64,000 bases of DNA, from positions 186,001 through 250,000 of the forward strand of contig NZ_MUYG01000007.1 in assembly GCF_002155425.1 (NCBI RefSeq), written 5' to 3'. Both the position numbers and the translations under genes were made by a program. Below are positions 8,312-17,326 of this stretch, piece by piece; the first letter of the stretch is position 1; each line of letters opens with the position of its first letter. The notes below the pieces were generated by a model. That model did not search any database, was not told the DNA's origin, and saw only the letters and a list, made by a program, of their open reading frames with translations. This DNA comes from Erythrobacter donghaensis. Its GTDB lineage: Bacteria; Pseudomonadota; Alphaproteobacteria; Sphingomonadales; Sphingomonadaceae.

Positions 8312-9451
8312 CTACCTCTCCGGATAAAGCTCCAGCACATCCGCCGCTTGCTGCAACATCGGCGGGCGTTCGGCCGAGTCGGAGTGGCCCAGCCGCACCA
8401 GCGTCACCCGCTGGCTGGGGGAGACCAACACATATTGCCCCATGTGGCCGATCAGGCTGAACAGGTTCTGCGGCGCGCGGTCGGGGAACAGGGGTTGATC
8501 CTCGCCTTGCGCCAGCGCGCGGTTGAGCCAGATCTGGAAGCCGTAATTCGCGCGCGCGGGGCTGGGCGTCACCATCGCTTCGACCCAGCGGACGGGGACG
8601 AGTTGCTCGCCCCCAGGCGCGCGGCCCTTCAGCCGCAGGAACTCGCCGAATTTCGCCCAGTCGCGCGCGGTGGCGTGCATGAGGCTGCCGCCGATCAGCG
8701 TGCCGCTTGCGTCGAATTCGGGCACCATGCTCGCCATCCCCAGCGGGCCGAACAGGCGCACCTGCAGATAGTCCGCCACCGCCTTGCGCCGCGCCTCGGG
8801 CTTGTCGCTGGTCGTGAGCGCCCGCGCCGCAATGTCGGCGAGGATCACGGTGGTGTTGCTCGAATATTCGAACTGCTTGCCCGGTTCGGCCTCGAGCGGC
8901 TGTTCCTCCGCCCACTTGGCCATGTCGTCGCGTCCGTCGAGGAACAGCATCCGCACCTCGGCGCTCTCGTAGGGCGGATCGCCCGCCTCGGTGTGCCTGA
9001 GCCCGCTGCGCATCTGGAGCAGGTGGCGCAGGGTAATCTCCGCGCGCGGATCGCCGGGGCGCTGCCACAGGGGCACCGGCGCGGGCGCATCGAGCGCAAG
9101 CTTGCCGTCGGCGATCAGCATCCCGATCAGCACCGCGCTGACGGTCTTGGCCATCGACCAGCTGACGAAGCGCGTGTCCTTGTCATAGCCTTCGCCATAG
9201 CGCTCGGCGGCGAGCTTGCCGTTCGCCATCACCACCACCGCGCGCGTTTCACCGAGGCCGGGGAGGGTGAAGAGATCGTCGATCTGGCGGGCAAGCTGGT
9301 CGCGCGGCGCGCCCGCATCCTCGGTGACGGCGGCGAGCGCGGCTTCGGTCAGCGGGGCTTCAGCCGGCGGCGGGGAGCCACAGGCGGCGAGCAACAGCAG
9401 GACTGGCGCGGGCAGGATCGCGCGATTAAGGACGGCGGCTGGCAGGGTCAT
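8312..9451 (-). CDS. Serine hydrolase lipoprotein, class C beta-lactamase family
   Basis: A 379-residue penicillin-binding-protein-fold hydrolase. The N terminus is a lipoprotein signal with lipobox LAAC just before SPPPAEAP, so the mature protein should be anchored in the envelope. The nucleophile motif SxxK is SMAK in SWSMAKTVSAVLIG, and the second motif YxN is YSSN in FEYSSNTTV. The order and spacing match the beta-lactamase (Pfam class C/DD-peptidase) family, including 6-aminohexanoate-dimer hydrolase-like enzymes. The start at 9451 is preferred because it opens directly on the lipoprotein signal. The real substrate is unknown. It is divergent from the small anchored protein at 9487. Confidence 0.82.
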   Translation of the reverse strand: MTLPAAVLNRAILPAPVLLLLAACGSPPPAEAPLTEAALAAVTEDAGAPRDQLARQIDDLFTLPGLGETRAVVVMANGKLAAERYGEGYDKDTRFVSWSMAKTVSAVLIGMLIADGKLALDAPAPVPLWQRPGDPRAEITLRHLLQMRSGLRHTEAGDPPYESAEVRMLFLDGRDDMAKWAEEQPLEAEPGKQFEYSSNTTVILADIAARALTTSDKPEARRKAVADYLQVRLFGPLGMASMVPEFDASGTLIGGSLMHATARDWAKFGEFLRLKGRAPGGEQLVPVRWVEAMVTPSPARANYGFQIWLNRALAQGEDQPLFPDRAPQNLFSLIGHMGQYVLVSPSQRVTLVRLGHSDSAERPPMLQQAADVLELYPER

Positions 9452-9486
9452 CGCGCCCTCAATTCCCGATGGACGAAGGCTTGGCA

Positions 9487-9837
9487 ATGGCGAAATCACC
9501 CCGCTCCCCCGCGAAGGGCCGCACGCGCTGGGGCCTGTGGCTGCTGGCGATCATCGCGCTGGTCGCGGGCGGCGCGGTGTGGGCCTTCCGCGCGCCGATC
9601 ACGGGCTATGGCAGCACCGCCGCAGCCTATTCGGCGCGGGTGGCGTGTTCATGCCGCTTCGTCGCGGGCCGCAGCCTCAAGGATTGCACCAAGGACAAGC
9701 TCGCAGGGATGGAGGCCGTCACTTTGCGCGACGATCCCGAGGCGAAAAGCGTCACCGCCCGCTTCCCGCTGGTGGCCGAGGCGACCGCGACCTACCGCGA
9801 GGGCTACGGCTGCGTGCTGGAGCCCTACGAAAGTTAA
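9487..9837 (+). CDS. Small membrane-anchored protein, resembles the N-terminal module of serine hydrolases
   Basis: A 116-residue protein with a basic N terminus, one membrane helix ([20 protein letters not shown], about residues 14-34) and an exported domain. The domain has the pattern [20 protein letters not shown], and later [12 protein letters not shown]. From memory, the same pattern (a Cys-x-x-x-Phe-Val-x-Gly-Arg block, then a Tyr-Arg-x-Gly-x-Gly-Cys block) precedes the catalytic domain in many alphaproteobacterial serine hydrolases. Here it stands alone, 35 bases from and divergent to a serine hydrolase gene that lacks it. Starts at 9469 and 9487 are both possible. Its stop overlaps the mnmA stop by four bases on the opposite strand. 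Confidence 0.65.
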   Translation: MAKSPRSPAKGRTRWGLWLLAIIALVAGGAVWAFRAPITGYGSTAAAYSARVACSCRFVAGRSLKDCTKDKLAGMEAVTLRDDPEAKSVTARFPLVAEATATYREGYGCVLEPYES

Positions 9838-11018
9838 GCTTCCACTTTTTCGGTCGAATCGATCCAGCCGCCGCCGATCACGCGCTCGCCCGCATAGATC
9901 ACCGCCGCCTGTCCGGGGGCAACGCCGAATTCGGGGGTGGCAAAGCGGATCGTCACCGCTGCGCCGCCGCCCAGATCGCCTTCCAGCGTTACCGGCACCG
10001 GCTTTGCCAGGCTGCGCACCTTGACGGTCAGCGGCGCATCGGGGAGGGGGCCGATACGGTTGGTCTCGGTGATCCGCGCCGCGTGGACCGCCAGCATCCG
10101 CTTGGGCCCGATCCGCACTTCGCGTGAGGCCGCGTCGAGGCCGATCACATAGAGCGGCTCTGGCTGGCCGCCGATTTCGAGGCCCTTGCGCTGGCCGACG
10201 GTGAAATGGACGATGCCCTTGTGCTCACCCAGCACCGCGCCGGTCGCCGCATGGACGATCGCGCCCGGCGCCGCGCCTTCGGGCCGCACCTTGGTCACGA
10301 TCTTCGCGTAATTGCCGTCGGGCACGAAGCAGATGTCCTGCGAATCGGGCTTGGCCGCGTTGCGCAAGCCCGCCGCCTCGGCCAGCGCGCGCACCTGCGG
10401 CTTGGGCATCCCGCCCAAGGGAAAGCGCAGATATTCGAGCTGCGCTTCGGTGGTGCCGTACAAAAAGTAAGACTGATCGCGCGCCGGATCGAAGGCGCGG
10501 TGCAGCTCGACCCCGTCCGCGCCCATGACGCGGCGGACATAGTGCCCGGTGGCGAGGCAGTCCGCCCCCAGCTCGCGCGCCATGCGGAACAGGTCGGTGA
10601 ATTTGGGCCCCATGTTGCAGCGGATGCAGGGTACCGGGGTGCGCCCGGCGAGATATTCGTCGGCGAACTGTTCGACCACATCCTCGCGAAAGGCGCTTTC
10701 ATGGTCGAAGACGTAGTGCGCAATGCCCAGCCGGTCGGCCACGGCGCGCGCATCGCGGATGTCGTCGCCCGCGCAGCACGCGCCCTTGCGGCCCGTCGCC
10801 GCGCCGTAATCGTAAAGCTGGAGCGTGATGCCGATCACCTCCGCGCCGCTGGCATGGGCAAGCGCGGCGACCACCGAGGAATCGACCCCGCCGCTCATCG
10901 CGACGACGATGCGGCAGTCGCTTGCGGCACGCGGAAGATCGAACAGCGCGGCGGCGTCGTCCCTATCGAGGGGTGGGGCGGCCATCAGGCCGGTGTCGAG
11001 GAGAGCGGGGGTTTCCAT
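9834..11018 (-). CDS. mnmA: tRNA-specific 2-thiouridylase MnmA
   Basis: A 394-residue enzyme that installs 2-thiouridine at wobble position 34 of tRNA-Lys/Glu/Gln. The PP-loop ATP-binding motif is [13 protein letters not shown] near residue 43. The catalytic Cys pair is in TPVPCIRCN and [11 protein letters not shown], and the C-terminal beta-barrel with PGQAAVIY is intact. The N-terminal extension before the PP-loop (about 40 residues) is longer than in E. coli; an internal Met at residue 12 is an alternative start. Sulfur would come from an IscS/Tus-type relay encoded elsewhere. Identification is secure. Confidence 0.95.
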   Translation of the reverse strand: METPALLDTGLMAAPPLDRDDAAALFDLPRAASDCRIVVAMSGGVDSSVVAALAHASGAEVIGITLQLYDYGAATGRKGACCAGDDIRDARAVADRLGIAHYVFDHESAFREDVVEQFADEYLAGRTPVPCIRCNMGPKFTDLFRMARELGADCLATGHYVRRVMGADGVELHRAFDPARDQSYFLYGTTEAQLEYLRFPLGGMPKPQVRALAEAAGLRNAAKPDSQDICFVPDGNYAKIVTKVRPEGAAPGAIVHAATGAVLGEHKGIVHFTVGQRKGLEIGGQPEPLYVIGLDAASREVRIGPKRMLAVHAARITETNRIGPLPDAPLTVKVRSLAKPVPVTLEGDLGGGAAVTIRFATPEFGVAPGQAAVIYAGERVIGGGWIDSTEKVEA

Positions 11019-11158
11019 GGGCGGCGCGGCCTATAGCGCCTCCGCCCGTGCTTCGCCAGCTTCGCCCCTGCAAGCGTGAAGCCGCCGCCCGGACTAATCC
11101 TAAGCCGAGGTAAATTGCAGGTTTACCGGATTTTGACGCACAGGCGGTATCAGGACGG

Positions 11159-11554
11159 ATGATGTTCGAGAAAGCCAGGACTTTCAACGCCTCCGCCGGC
11201 CCTGCGCCGGGCGACGAGCGACTCGCCACCCGCCCGACGCGGCGTCCGGGCGAGGCGCTGCGTGCGCTCGAGTGGAGCGAGCTGACCTCGCGCCTCAACG
11301 CCGCGCGTGATCTCAGGCTGCTGCTGCGCACCGAATCGCAGGCCCCGATCGAAGCGGTTGCCGCCAGCTTCGGCGACGCGGCAGCGAGTTACTTCGCGCT
11401 TCTCGACGATAGCGAACAGGGCGTTAACCCTGATGCTTTAGGGCAATCTAAAGTGTTGGGTGCCACACCTCGGGCCAGCAATGCGAACCGCGCCGACACG
11501 GCGACAGGCGAAAACGCCGATCCGTGCCGGGGCGATGCGAGAGACAGACGATGA
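11159..11554 (+). CDS. Hypothetical protein translationally coupled to sciP
   Basis: A 131-residue soluble protein without a recognised domain. The central part, ALRALEWSELTSRLNAARDL and ASFGDAAASYFALLDD, is predicted helical; the last 40 residues are disordered and polar. A Shine-Dalgarno-like AGGACGG precedes ATG 11159. Its TGA (11552-11554) overlaps the ATG of sciP (11551) in the ATGA arrangement, so the two are probably co-translated. As far as I recall, short proteins of this kind occur upstream of sciP in related genera, which supports a real gene. A function in CtrA-linked cell-cycle control is only a guess by association. Confidence 0.65.
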   Translation: MMFEKARTFNASAGPAPGDERLATRPTRRPGEALRALEWSELTSRLNAARDLRLLLRTESQAPIEAVAASFGDAAASYFALLDDSEQGVNPDALGQSKVLGATPRASNANRADTATGENADPCRGDARDRR

Positions 11555-11850
11555 TTGAAAACCAGGACATCCGCCCCGCCCAGGTGATCGGCCCGCTCGG
11601 CGAGCCGCTGACGCTGGCCGACCTGCCTTCTCCCACCACCAAACGGTGGGTGGTGCGGCGCAAGGCCGAGGTGGTGGCTGCGGTCAGCGGCGGTCTGCTG
11701 ACGCTCGATGAGGCGCTGGCGCGTTACAGCCTGACGCTGGAGGAATTCGCTTCGTGGCAGCGCGCGGTTGACCGTTCGGGCATGCACGGGCTGCGCGTCA
11801 CCAAGATCCAGCATTACCGCGACCTCTACGAGCGCCAGCTCAAGTACTGA
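11551..11850 (+). CDS. sciP: CtrA inhibitor SciP (DUF1153 family)
   Basis: A 99-residue helix-turn-helix protein of the DUF1153 family. In Caulobacter SciP binds CtrA or DNA and represses CtrA-activated genes in swarmer cells. The conserved core is IGPLGEPLTLADLP, then TKRWVVRRKAEVVAAVSGG, LLTLDEALARYSLTLEEF and SWQRAVDRSGMHGLR, matching Caulobacter SciP closely. The start at 11551 is chosen from the four-base overlap with the preceding gene and from family length (about 93 residues). That it controls CtrA here is an inference from orthology; ctrA itself is not in the window. Confidence 0.92.
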   Translation: MIENQDIRPAQVIGPLGEPLTLADLPSPTTKRWVVRRKAEVVAAVSGGLLTLDEALARYSLTLEEFASWQRAVDRSGMHGLRVTKIQHYRDLYERQLKY

Positions 11851-11983
11851 CGGCGCTTTTCCGTTCACCCCACGTCCGGCCCGCCTCGCCCGTAAAGCGT
11901 TGCGGGCCGTCGGCGTTTCGCGGCAACCGTGGTGAAGCCGCCCGGCGCAACTGCGCAGCCGGGCGACAACGGAGACTAGGGAA

Positions 11984-12250
11984 ATGGGATGGATTATCGC
12001 TTTGATCGTCGGCGGGATCGCCGGCTGGCTCGCCAGTCTGATCATGAAGCGCGATGCCTCGATGGGGATCGTGCTCAACATCGTGGTCGGCTGTGTCGGC
12101 TCGGTCATCGGCAATCTGATTGCCGGGCCATTGCTGGGGATCAGCGGCAGCGTGCAGGAATTCTCGTTCAGAGGGTTGCTGGTTGCAGTGCTTGGCGCGG
12201 CCGTGCTGCTGGGGATCGTCAACCTGATCCAGCGCGGCAAGGTGCGGTAA
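11984..12250 (+). CDS. GlsB/YeaQ/YmgE family stress-response membrane protein
   Basis: An 88-residue protein with three hydrophobic helices: MGWIIALIVGGIAGWLASLI, MGIVLNIVVGCVGSVIGNLI and LLVAVLGAAVLLGIVNLIQ. The GGIAGWLAS and NIVVGCVGSVIGN patterns are those of the transglycosylase-associated (GlsB) family, which is linked to general and envelope stress but has no known biochemical activity. A ribosome-binding site (GGAGACTAGGGAA) precedes ATG 11984. The gene appears monocistronic. Confidence 0.85.
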   Translation: MGWIIALIVGGIAGWLASLIMKRDASMGIVLNIVVGCVGSVIGNLIAGPLLGISGSVQEFSFRGLLVAVLGAAVLLGIVNLIQRGKVR

Positions 12251-12441
12251 GCCGGACAAACCTGCCCTTCCCGCGGGAACCGATGGCCTGTGCCTTTCGT
12301 CTAGGCTGAAAGTCATCGGTCGATGCGCGCATTGCCCTGCAACGTGTGGCAATCTATCAGGCGTTGCACTTGGTGACTTATGCGAATAATACACTTGGGC
12401 CGGGGTCGCAGCGCGGCTCTGGCCCAGGTCAGGGAACGGCG

Positions 12442-13632
12442 ATGAACTACGAAACGACCATCACGGCAGAAGCCGCCGACGGGGTGAGAACCGAATATGC
12501 CGGTGCGCGCACGCTTGCCGCGCCTGCCATCCCGCGCTGGCTGATCCTCGGCGGGCTGGGCGTGTTCGGGCTGCTGCTGGCGATCGCCGCATGGTTCGCG
12601 CTGGTCGGCGGAGAGCCGGTGGCGGTCGATGACGACAATGCCCAGGCCCCCTCTGTCACCGTGGTTTCCCCGGGCAAGACGATGGTCGCCGGGCTGATCG
12701 AAGCGCCCGGCACGCTCGCCGCACGCCGCCCCATGCCGGTGGGCGTGGTCGGCGAAGGCGGGCAGGTGCTGCGCGTCACCGTGGATGCGGGCGACTGGGT
12801 GCAGCAAGGGCAGGTGCTGGCGGTGATCGACCGTTCGGTGCAGGTCCAGCAGGCCGAAGCGCAATCCGCCCAGATCGAAGTCGCCCGCGCCGATGCCAAT
12901 CTGGCGCAGGCGAACCTCGACCGCGCGCTCCAACTGGTCGAGCGCGGGTTCATCTCCAAGGCCGATGTCGACCGCCTGACCGCAACCCGCGATGCCGCCG
13001 CCGCGCGCGTCAGGGTGGCGCAGGCGCAGCTCGGCGAACAGCGCGCGCGCAACGCACGGCTCAATATCTACGCCCCGGCCTCAGGCTATGTGCTGGCCCG
13101 CAATGTCGAGCCCGGGCAGACGGTGGGCGCAGGCTCCCCGACGCTGTTCACCATCGCCAGCGGGGGCGAGTTGGAAATGCTCGCGCAGGTGTCCGAAGAA
13201 CAGCTCGCCAAGCTCTCGGTGGGCACTTCGGCGACCATTGTGCCGACCGGTTCGGGCAAGGAATTTTCGGGGCAGGTCTGGCAGGTTTCTCCGGTGATCG
13301 ATCAGACCTCCCGGCAGGGCACCGCGCGCATCGCGCTCAGCTTCGCGCCCGAACTGCGGCCCGGCGGCTTTGCCACCGCGCGGCTGAACAGCGGCAGCTT
13401 CTCGGCCACGGTGCTGCCCGAAAGCGCGGTGCTGGCCGACAGCGAGGGCAGCTTCGTCTATGTCGTGGGACCGGACAACAAGGCCGTGCGCCGCGCGGTG
13501 AAGACCGGCGCGGTCACCCCCGATGGCCTCGCGATTACAGAGGGCCTCAATGGCAGCGAGCGCGTGGTGCTGCGTGCCGGAGGGTTCCTCAACCCCGGCG
13601 AGACCGTCAACCCGCAACCGCTCAAGAAGTAA
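12442..13632 (+). CDS. RND efflux periplasmic adaptor (membrane fusion protein)
   Basis: A 396-residue HlyD/AcrA-type adaptor linking an inner-membrane RND pump to an outer-membrane channel. A single N-terminal membrane anchor (IPRWLILGGLGVFGLLLAIA, about residues 29-50) is present. Then come the half-lipoyl segment VTVDAGDWVQQGQVLAVIDR, a Gln/Ala-rich alpha-hairpin (QAEAQSAQIEVARADANLAQ), the second lipoyl half APASGYVLARNVEPGQTVGA, and the beta-barrel and membrane-proximal domains. It is an anchored rather than lipidated adaptor. The pump gene begins 80 bases downstream on the same strand. No TolC-like gene or local regulator is found, so the outer channel must come from elsewhere. Confidence 0.9.
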   Translation: MNYETTITAEAADGVRTEYAGARTLAAPAIPRWLILGGLGVFGLLLAIAAWFALVGGEPVAVDDDNAQAPSVTVVSPGKTMVAGLIEAPGTLAARRPMPVGVVGEGGQVLRVTVDAGDWVQQGQVLAVIDRSVQVQQAEAQSAQIEVARADANLAQANLDRALQLVERGFISKADVDRLTATRDAAAARVRVAQAQLGEQRARNARLNIYAPASGYVLARNVEPGQTVGAGSPTLFTIASGGELEMLAQVSEEQLAKLSVGTSATIVPTGSGKEFSGQVWQVSPVIDQTSRQGTARIALSFAPELRPGGFATARLNSGSFSATVLPESAVLADSEGSFVYVVGPDNKAVRRAVKTGAVTPDGLAITEGLNGSERVVLRAGGFLNPGETVNPQPLKK

Positions 13633-13712
13633 AAGGCGTCCATTCCCCGCGCGCTGCGGCGCGTAACTGACGGGGCAAGCAGCAAGACCGGCGCGCAACA
13701 GGCAGGAATAAC

Positions 13713-16700
13713 ATGGCTCTCAAGGACATCTCGGCCTGGTCGATCCGCAATCCGGTGATTCCGCTGGTGGCCTTCACTATCCTGCTGATCGCGGGGATCG
13801 TCAGCTTCCTGCGGATGGATGTGACCAACAACCCCGACGTCGAATTCCCGGCGGTGATGGTCAACATCTCCCAGCCCGGTGCCTCGCCGACCGAGATCGA
13901 GAACCAGATCACCCAGCGCGTTGAAGCCTCGCTGCGGTCGATCGCTGGGGTCAATTCGCTGCAGTCGACCGCGCGTGAGGGCAGTTCGCAGACCTTCGTC
14001 GAATTCGAGATCGGCACCAACCTGATCGAGGCGGTCAGCGAAGTCGAGACCGCGATCAACGACGTGCGCGGGAGCCTGCCCGACGGCATCCTCGAACCGC
14101 AGGTGCGCAAGGTCAACGTGGTGGGCGAGCCGATCGGCTATGTCGCGGTGGAGGCCGACGACATGACGGTGGAACAGCTCAGCTGGTTCATCGACGACAC
14201 CGTTGCCAAGCGCCTGCTCAAGATCAACGGCATGGCCGAGGTCAACCGCTTCGGCGGGGTCGACCGGCAGATCGAGGTGATCCTCGATCCGGCCAAGATG
14301 CAGGCCTTCGGAGTCACCGCCTCGCAGATCAACGCGGTGCTGCGCCAGGGCAATCTCGATGCCGCAGGCGGCCTCGCCGAGATCGGCGGCACGCGGCAAT
14401 CGCTGCGGGTGCTCGGCAATTCGGACACCGCCTATCAGCTGTCCCAGACCCAGCTGCAATTGGGCGGTGGCCGCACGGTGCGCCTTGCCGACATCGCCAA
14501 AGTGCGTGACGGCTTTTCCGAGCGCACCTCGATCAGCGAAGTGAACGGCCAGGAAGTCGTCAACTTCGCCATGAGCCGCGCGCGCGGGGCGTCGGACCTG
14601 ACGGTCTATGACGCCGCGCTGGAGGAGATGGACAAGATCGAGGCCGAAAATCCCGGCGTGAAGTTCATCAAGCTTTCCACCAGCACGACCTACACCCGCG
14701 GCCAGTACAAGTCCTCGATGTGGGCGCTGGTCGAAGGCGCGGTGCTGGCCGTGGTGGTGGTGTTCATCTTCCTGCGCGACTGGCGGGCGACTTTTATAAG
14801 CGCGGTGGCGATTCCGCTGTCGGCGATCCCGACCTTCTTCTTCATGGATTACCTCGGGTTCAACCTCAACTTCCTGTCGCTGCTGGCGCTTGCGCTGGTG
14901 GCAGGCGTGCTGGTCGACGATGCGATCGTGGAGATCGAGAACATCGTCAGACACATGCGCATGGGCAAGACCGCCTATCAGGCGAGTATCGACGCCGCCG
15001 ACGAAATCGGCCTGCCGGTGGTCGCCACCAGCTTCTGCATCGTCGCGGTGTTCCTCCCCGTGGGCCTGATGCCGGGCGTGTCGGGGCAGTTCTTCCAGAA
15101 TTTCGGGATCACCGTGGTTATCGCGGTGCTGATGAGCCTCGCGGTCGCACGTATGCTGACCCCGCTGATGGCGGCCTATTTCCTCAAGGCCAAGGGCCAC
15201 GCCGAACATGGCGGCGGCCCGGCGCTTGACCTCTACATGCGCGTGCTCAGCTGGACGCTCGACACCGGGCGCATGGCCGTGCGCCGCGCCGGGATCACCG
15301 GCCCGCGCCACCGCGTCTTTTATGTCGTGGGGATGCTGCTGGTGGTGCTGGTGCTGCTGATCGTCCCCGCGCTCACCATGTTCGAACTGGCGAGCGGAGC
15401 GGTCTCCGGCGCGATCGCCGAAGGCGCCGGCGTCGCTCCGCCGTGGAAGGGCCTGCTGGGGCTCGACGTGCACAAGCAGATTGCCGCTGCGGTCGAATCC
15501 GACACCAACGCCGCCGCCAACTGGCTGGTCGCCAAGCTGTTCGAAGTGGTGCTGGTGCTGCTGGTCTCGCTGCTGTCGTTCCTCGCCGCGTTCGTGACGT
15601 TCAAGGCGATCGAAGCGCCCTCGGGCGGGGATAGCCGCGTTGCGCAAAGCCTGCGCTGGATGACCGCGCGGTTCTACGATCACCGCATCTGGATGGTGGG
15701 GATCGGCTGGTTCTCGTTCCTCGTCACGATCCTGCTGTTCGGCCAGATTCCCGGCCAGTTCCAGCCGACCATCGATGACGAAAACAGCCGCGTCGAGATC
15801 GAGATGGTGCCCGGCACCACGCTCGCCCAGACCAAGCGGGTGGTCAATTCGGTCGCCGCGCGGCTGCGCGAGGAGCCCGAGGTCGAGCGCCTGCTCGAAC
15901 GCATCCGGCTGGGCGAGACTTCGTCGATCTTCGTCAAGCTGCGCGAGGATCGCGCGCGCAGTTCGATCGAGTTCGAGCGCGAGCTGGCGCCCGACCTCGC
16001 CAAGATCCCCGATGCGCGCGTGCGGTTCCAGTCGCAATCGGGCGGGTTCGGCTCGGGCCGCGACATGACGGTGATGCTGGCGGGCAGCGATCCGGTGCTG
16101 CTCGATCAGACCGCGACCCGGCTGGTCGAGGAGATGAAGGGTTTGAAATCGCTGGTCGCCCCGCGCATCAGCGCCGATCTCAACCGCCCGGAAATCATCA
16201 TCACCCCGCGTGACCAGATCGCCGCCGAGCTGGGCATCACCACCGCCGCCCTGTCGCAGACGATCCGCATCGCGACGCTGGGCGAGATCGAGCAGAACGC
16301 CGCGCGCTTCTCGCTGTCGGACCGCCAGATTCCGATCGTGGTGCGCTTGTCGGAAGCGGCGCGCACCGATTTCCGTACGATCGAGAACATCCCGGTGCCG
16401 CTGCCGAGTGGCGGTTCGGTGCCGCTGAGCCGAGTGGCCGACATCACCTTCGGCTCCGGCCCGACCGCGATCCAGCGCTACAACCAGAACCGCCGCGTGC
16501 TGGTGGGTGCCGATCTCGCCGCAGGCGTGCTCAAGGGCGAGGCGCAGGCCCAGATCGACGCGCTGCCGGTGCTGCAAGCCCTGCCAGTCGGCGTGATCCG
16601 CGACGTGGTGGGCGAGGAGGAATGGCAAGCCGAGCTGATCACCAACCTGATCATCGCGATCTTCGCCGGGTTCGGCCTCGTGTTCTCGGTGCTGGTGCTG

Positions 16701-17279
16701 CTCTACAAGCGGCTGATGAGCCCGCTGGTCAACATGACCTCGCTGTTGCTCGCGCCGCTGGGGGGCATTCTGCTGATCTGGCTGCTGGGCCAGCCCAATT
16801 CGATGCCGGTCTATATCGGGATTCTGCTCCTGCTGGGGATCGTGTCGAAGAACTCGATCCTGCTGATCGACTTCGCGATCGAGGAGATGAACAAGGGCGT
16901 GGGCAAGCTCGATGCGATCCTCGATGCCGGGCACAAGCGTGCCCAGCCGATCGTGATGACCACCGTGGCGATGACCGCAGGGATGGTGCCGGTGGCGCTG
17001 TCGCTCTCGGGCGACGGGGCCTGGCGTCAGCCGATGGGGATCGTGGTGATTGGCGGGCTGGTGCTCTCCACCCTGCTGACGCTGCTGATCGTGCCCGCGG
17101 GCTTCAGTCTGGCGGACGGGCTGGAGAAGCGCGTCGGCCCGTGGCTGCGCGCCAAGATGCTGACCTACAAGCCGGGCGACGAGCACGGCCAGCAGGAGAC
17201 CGCGCCCGGCCCCGCCTTCCCCAGCCCCACCTTCCCCGGCCTCGGCAAGCCCGCATCGGGCCATGAGCCTGCCGAGTGA
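13713..17279 (+). CDS. RND family efflux transporter permease with extra two-helix insert
   Basis: An 1188-residue proton-driven inner-membrane pump of the AcrB/MexF superfamily. The N-terminal helix (SIRNPVIPLVAFTILLIAGI), porter domains, and TM4 with VAGVLVDDAIVEIENI (the paired Asp proton-relay residues) are present, as is the second-half LLLLGIVSKNSILLIDFAIE. Family members are usually about 1030-1060 residues. The surplus is a block at about residues 515-650, between the first-half TM6 region and TM7, which contains two additional hydrophobic helices (about 535-559, YVVGMLLVVLVLLIVPALTM; and 603-630, KLFEVVLVLLVSLLSFLAAF). The substrate is not predictable. It forms an operon with the adaptor at 12442; a DUF445 gene follows after 47 bases. 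Confidence 0.9.
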   Translation: MALKDISAWSIRNPVIPLVAFTILLIAGIVSFLRMDVTNNPDVEFPAVMVNISQPGASPTEIENQITQRVEASLRSIAGVNSLQSTAREGSSQTFVEFEIGTNLIEAVSEVETAINDVRGSLPDGILEPQVRKVNVVGEPIGYVAVEADDMTVEQLSWFIDDTVAKRLLKINGMAEVNRFGGVDRQIEVILDPAKMQAFGVTASQINAVLRQGNLDAAGGLAEIGGTRQSLRVLGNSDTAYQLSQTQLQLGGGRTVRLADIAKVRDGFSERTSISEVNGQEVVNFAMSRARGASDLTVYDAALEEMDKIEAENPGVKFIKLSTSTTYTRGQYKSSMWALVEGAVLAVVVVFIFLRDWRATFISAVAIPLSAIPTFFFMDYLGFNLNFLSLLALALVAGVLVDDAIVEIENIVRHMRMGKTAYQASIDAADEIGLPVVATSFCIVAVFLPVGLMPGVSGQFFQNFGITVVIAVLMSLAVARMLTPLMAAYFLKAKGHAEHGGGPALDLYMRVLSWTLDTGRMAVRRAGITGPRHRVFYVVGMLLVVLVLLIVPALTMFELASGAVSGAIAEGAGVAPPWKGLLGLDVHKQIAAAVESDTNAAANWLVAKLFEVVLVLLVSLLSFLAAFVTFKAIEAPSGGDSRVAQSLRWMTARFYDHRIWMVGIGWFSFLVTILLFGQIPGQFQPTIDDENSRVEIEMVPGTTLAQTKRVVNSVAARLREEPEVERLLERIRLGETSSIFVKLREDRARSSIEFERELAPDLAKIPDARVRFQSQSGGFGSGRDMTVMLAGSDPVLLDQTATRLVEEMKGLKSLVAPRISADLNRPEIIITPRDQIAAELGITTAALSQTIRIATLGEIEQNAARFSLSDRQIPIVVRLSEAARTDFRTIENIPVPLPSGGSVPLSRVADITFGSGPTAIQRYNQNRRVLVGADLAAGVLKGEAQAQIDALPVLQALPVGVIRDVVGEEEWQAELITNLIIAIFAGFGLVFSVLVLLYKRLMSPLVNMTSLLLAPLGGILLIWLLGQPNSMPVYIGILLLLGIVSKNSILLIDFAIEEMNKGVGKLDAILDAGHKRAQPIVMTTVAMTAGMVPVALSLSGDGAWRQPMGIVVIGGLVLSTLLTLLIVPAGFSLADGLEKRVGPWLRAKMLTYKPGDEHGQQETAPGPAFPSPTFPGLGKPASGHEPAE

Positions 17280-17326
17280 CAGTGAGGGCGTGACGAACGG
17301 CCTCTTTGCGGGCTAAGGCCAATGTA

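Noticed and set aside
11422-11440. CtrA box (TTAACCCT) near the sciP locus
   Set aside because: It is a single seven-of-eight half-site match within a coding sequence, and the second TTAA half is missing. Too weak to call.
13458-17264. 1268-codon open frame antisense to the RND pump
   Set aside because: It is His/Arg/Asp-rich low-complexity sequence with no domain logic and mirrors the high-GC third-position pattern of the pump gene. It is a shadow frame.
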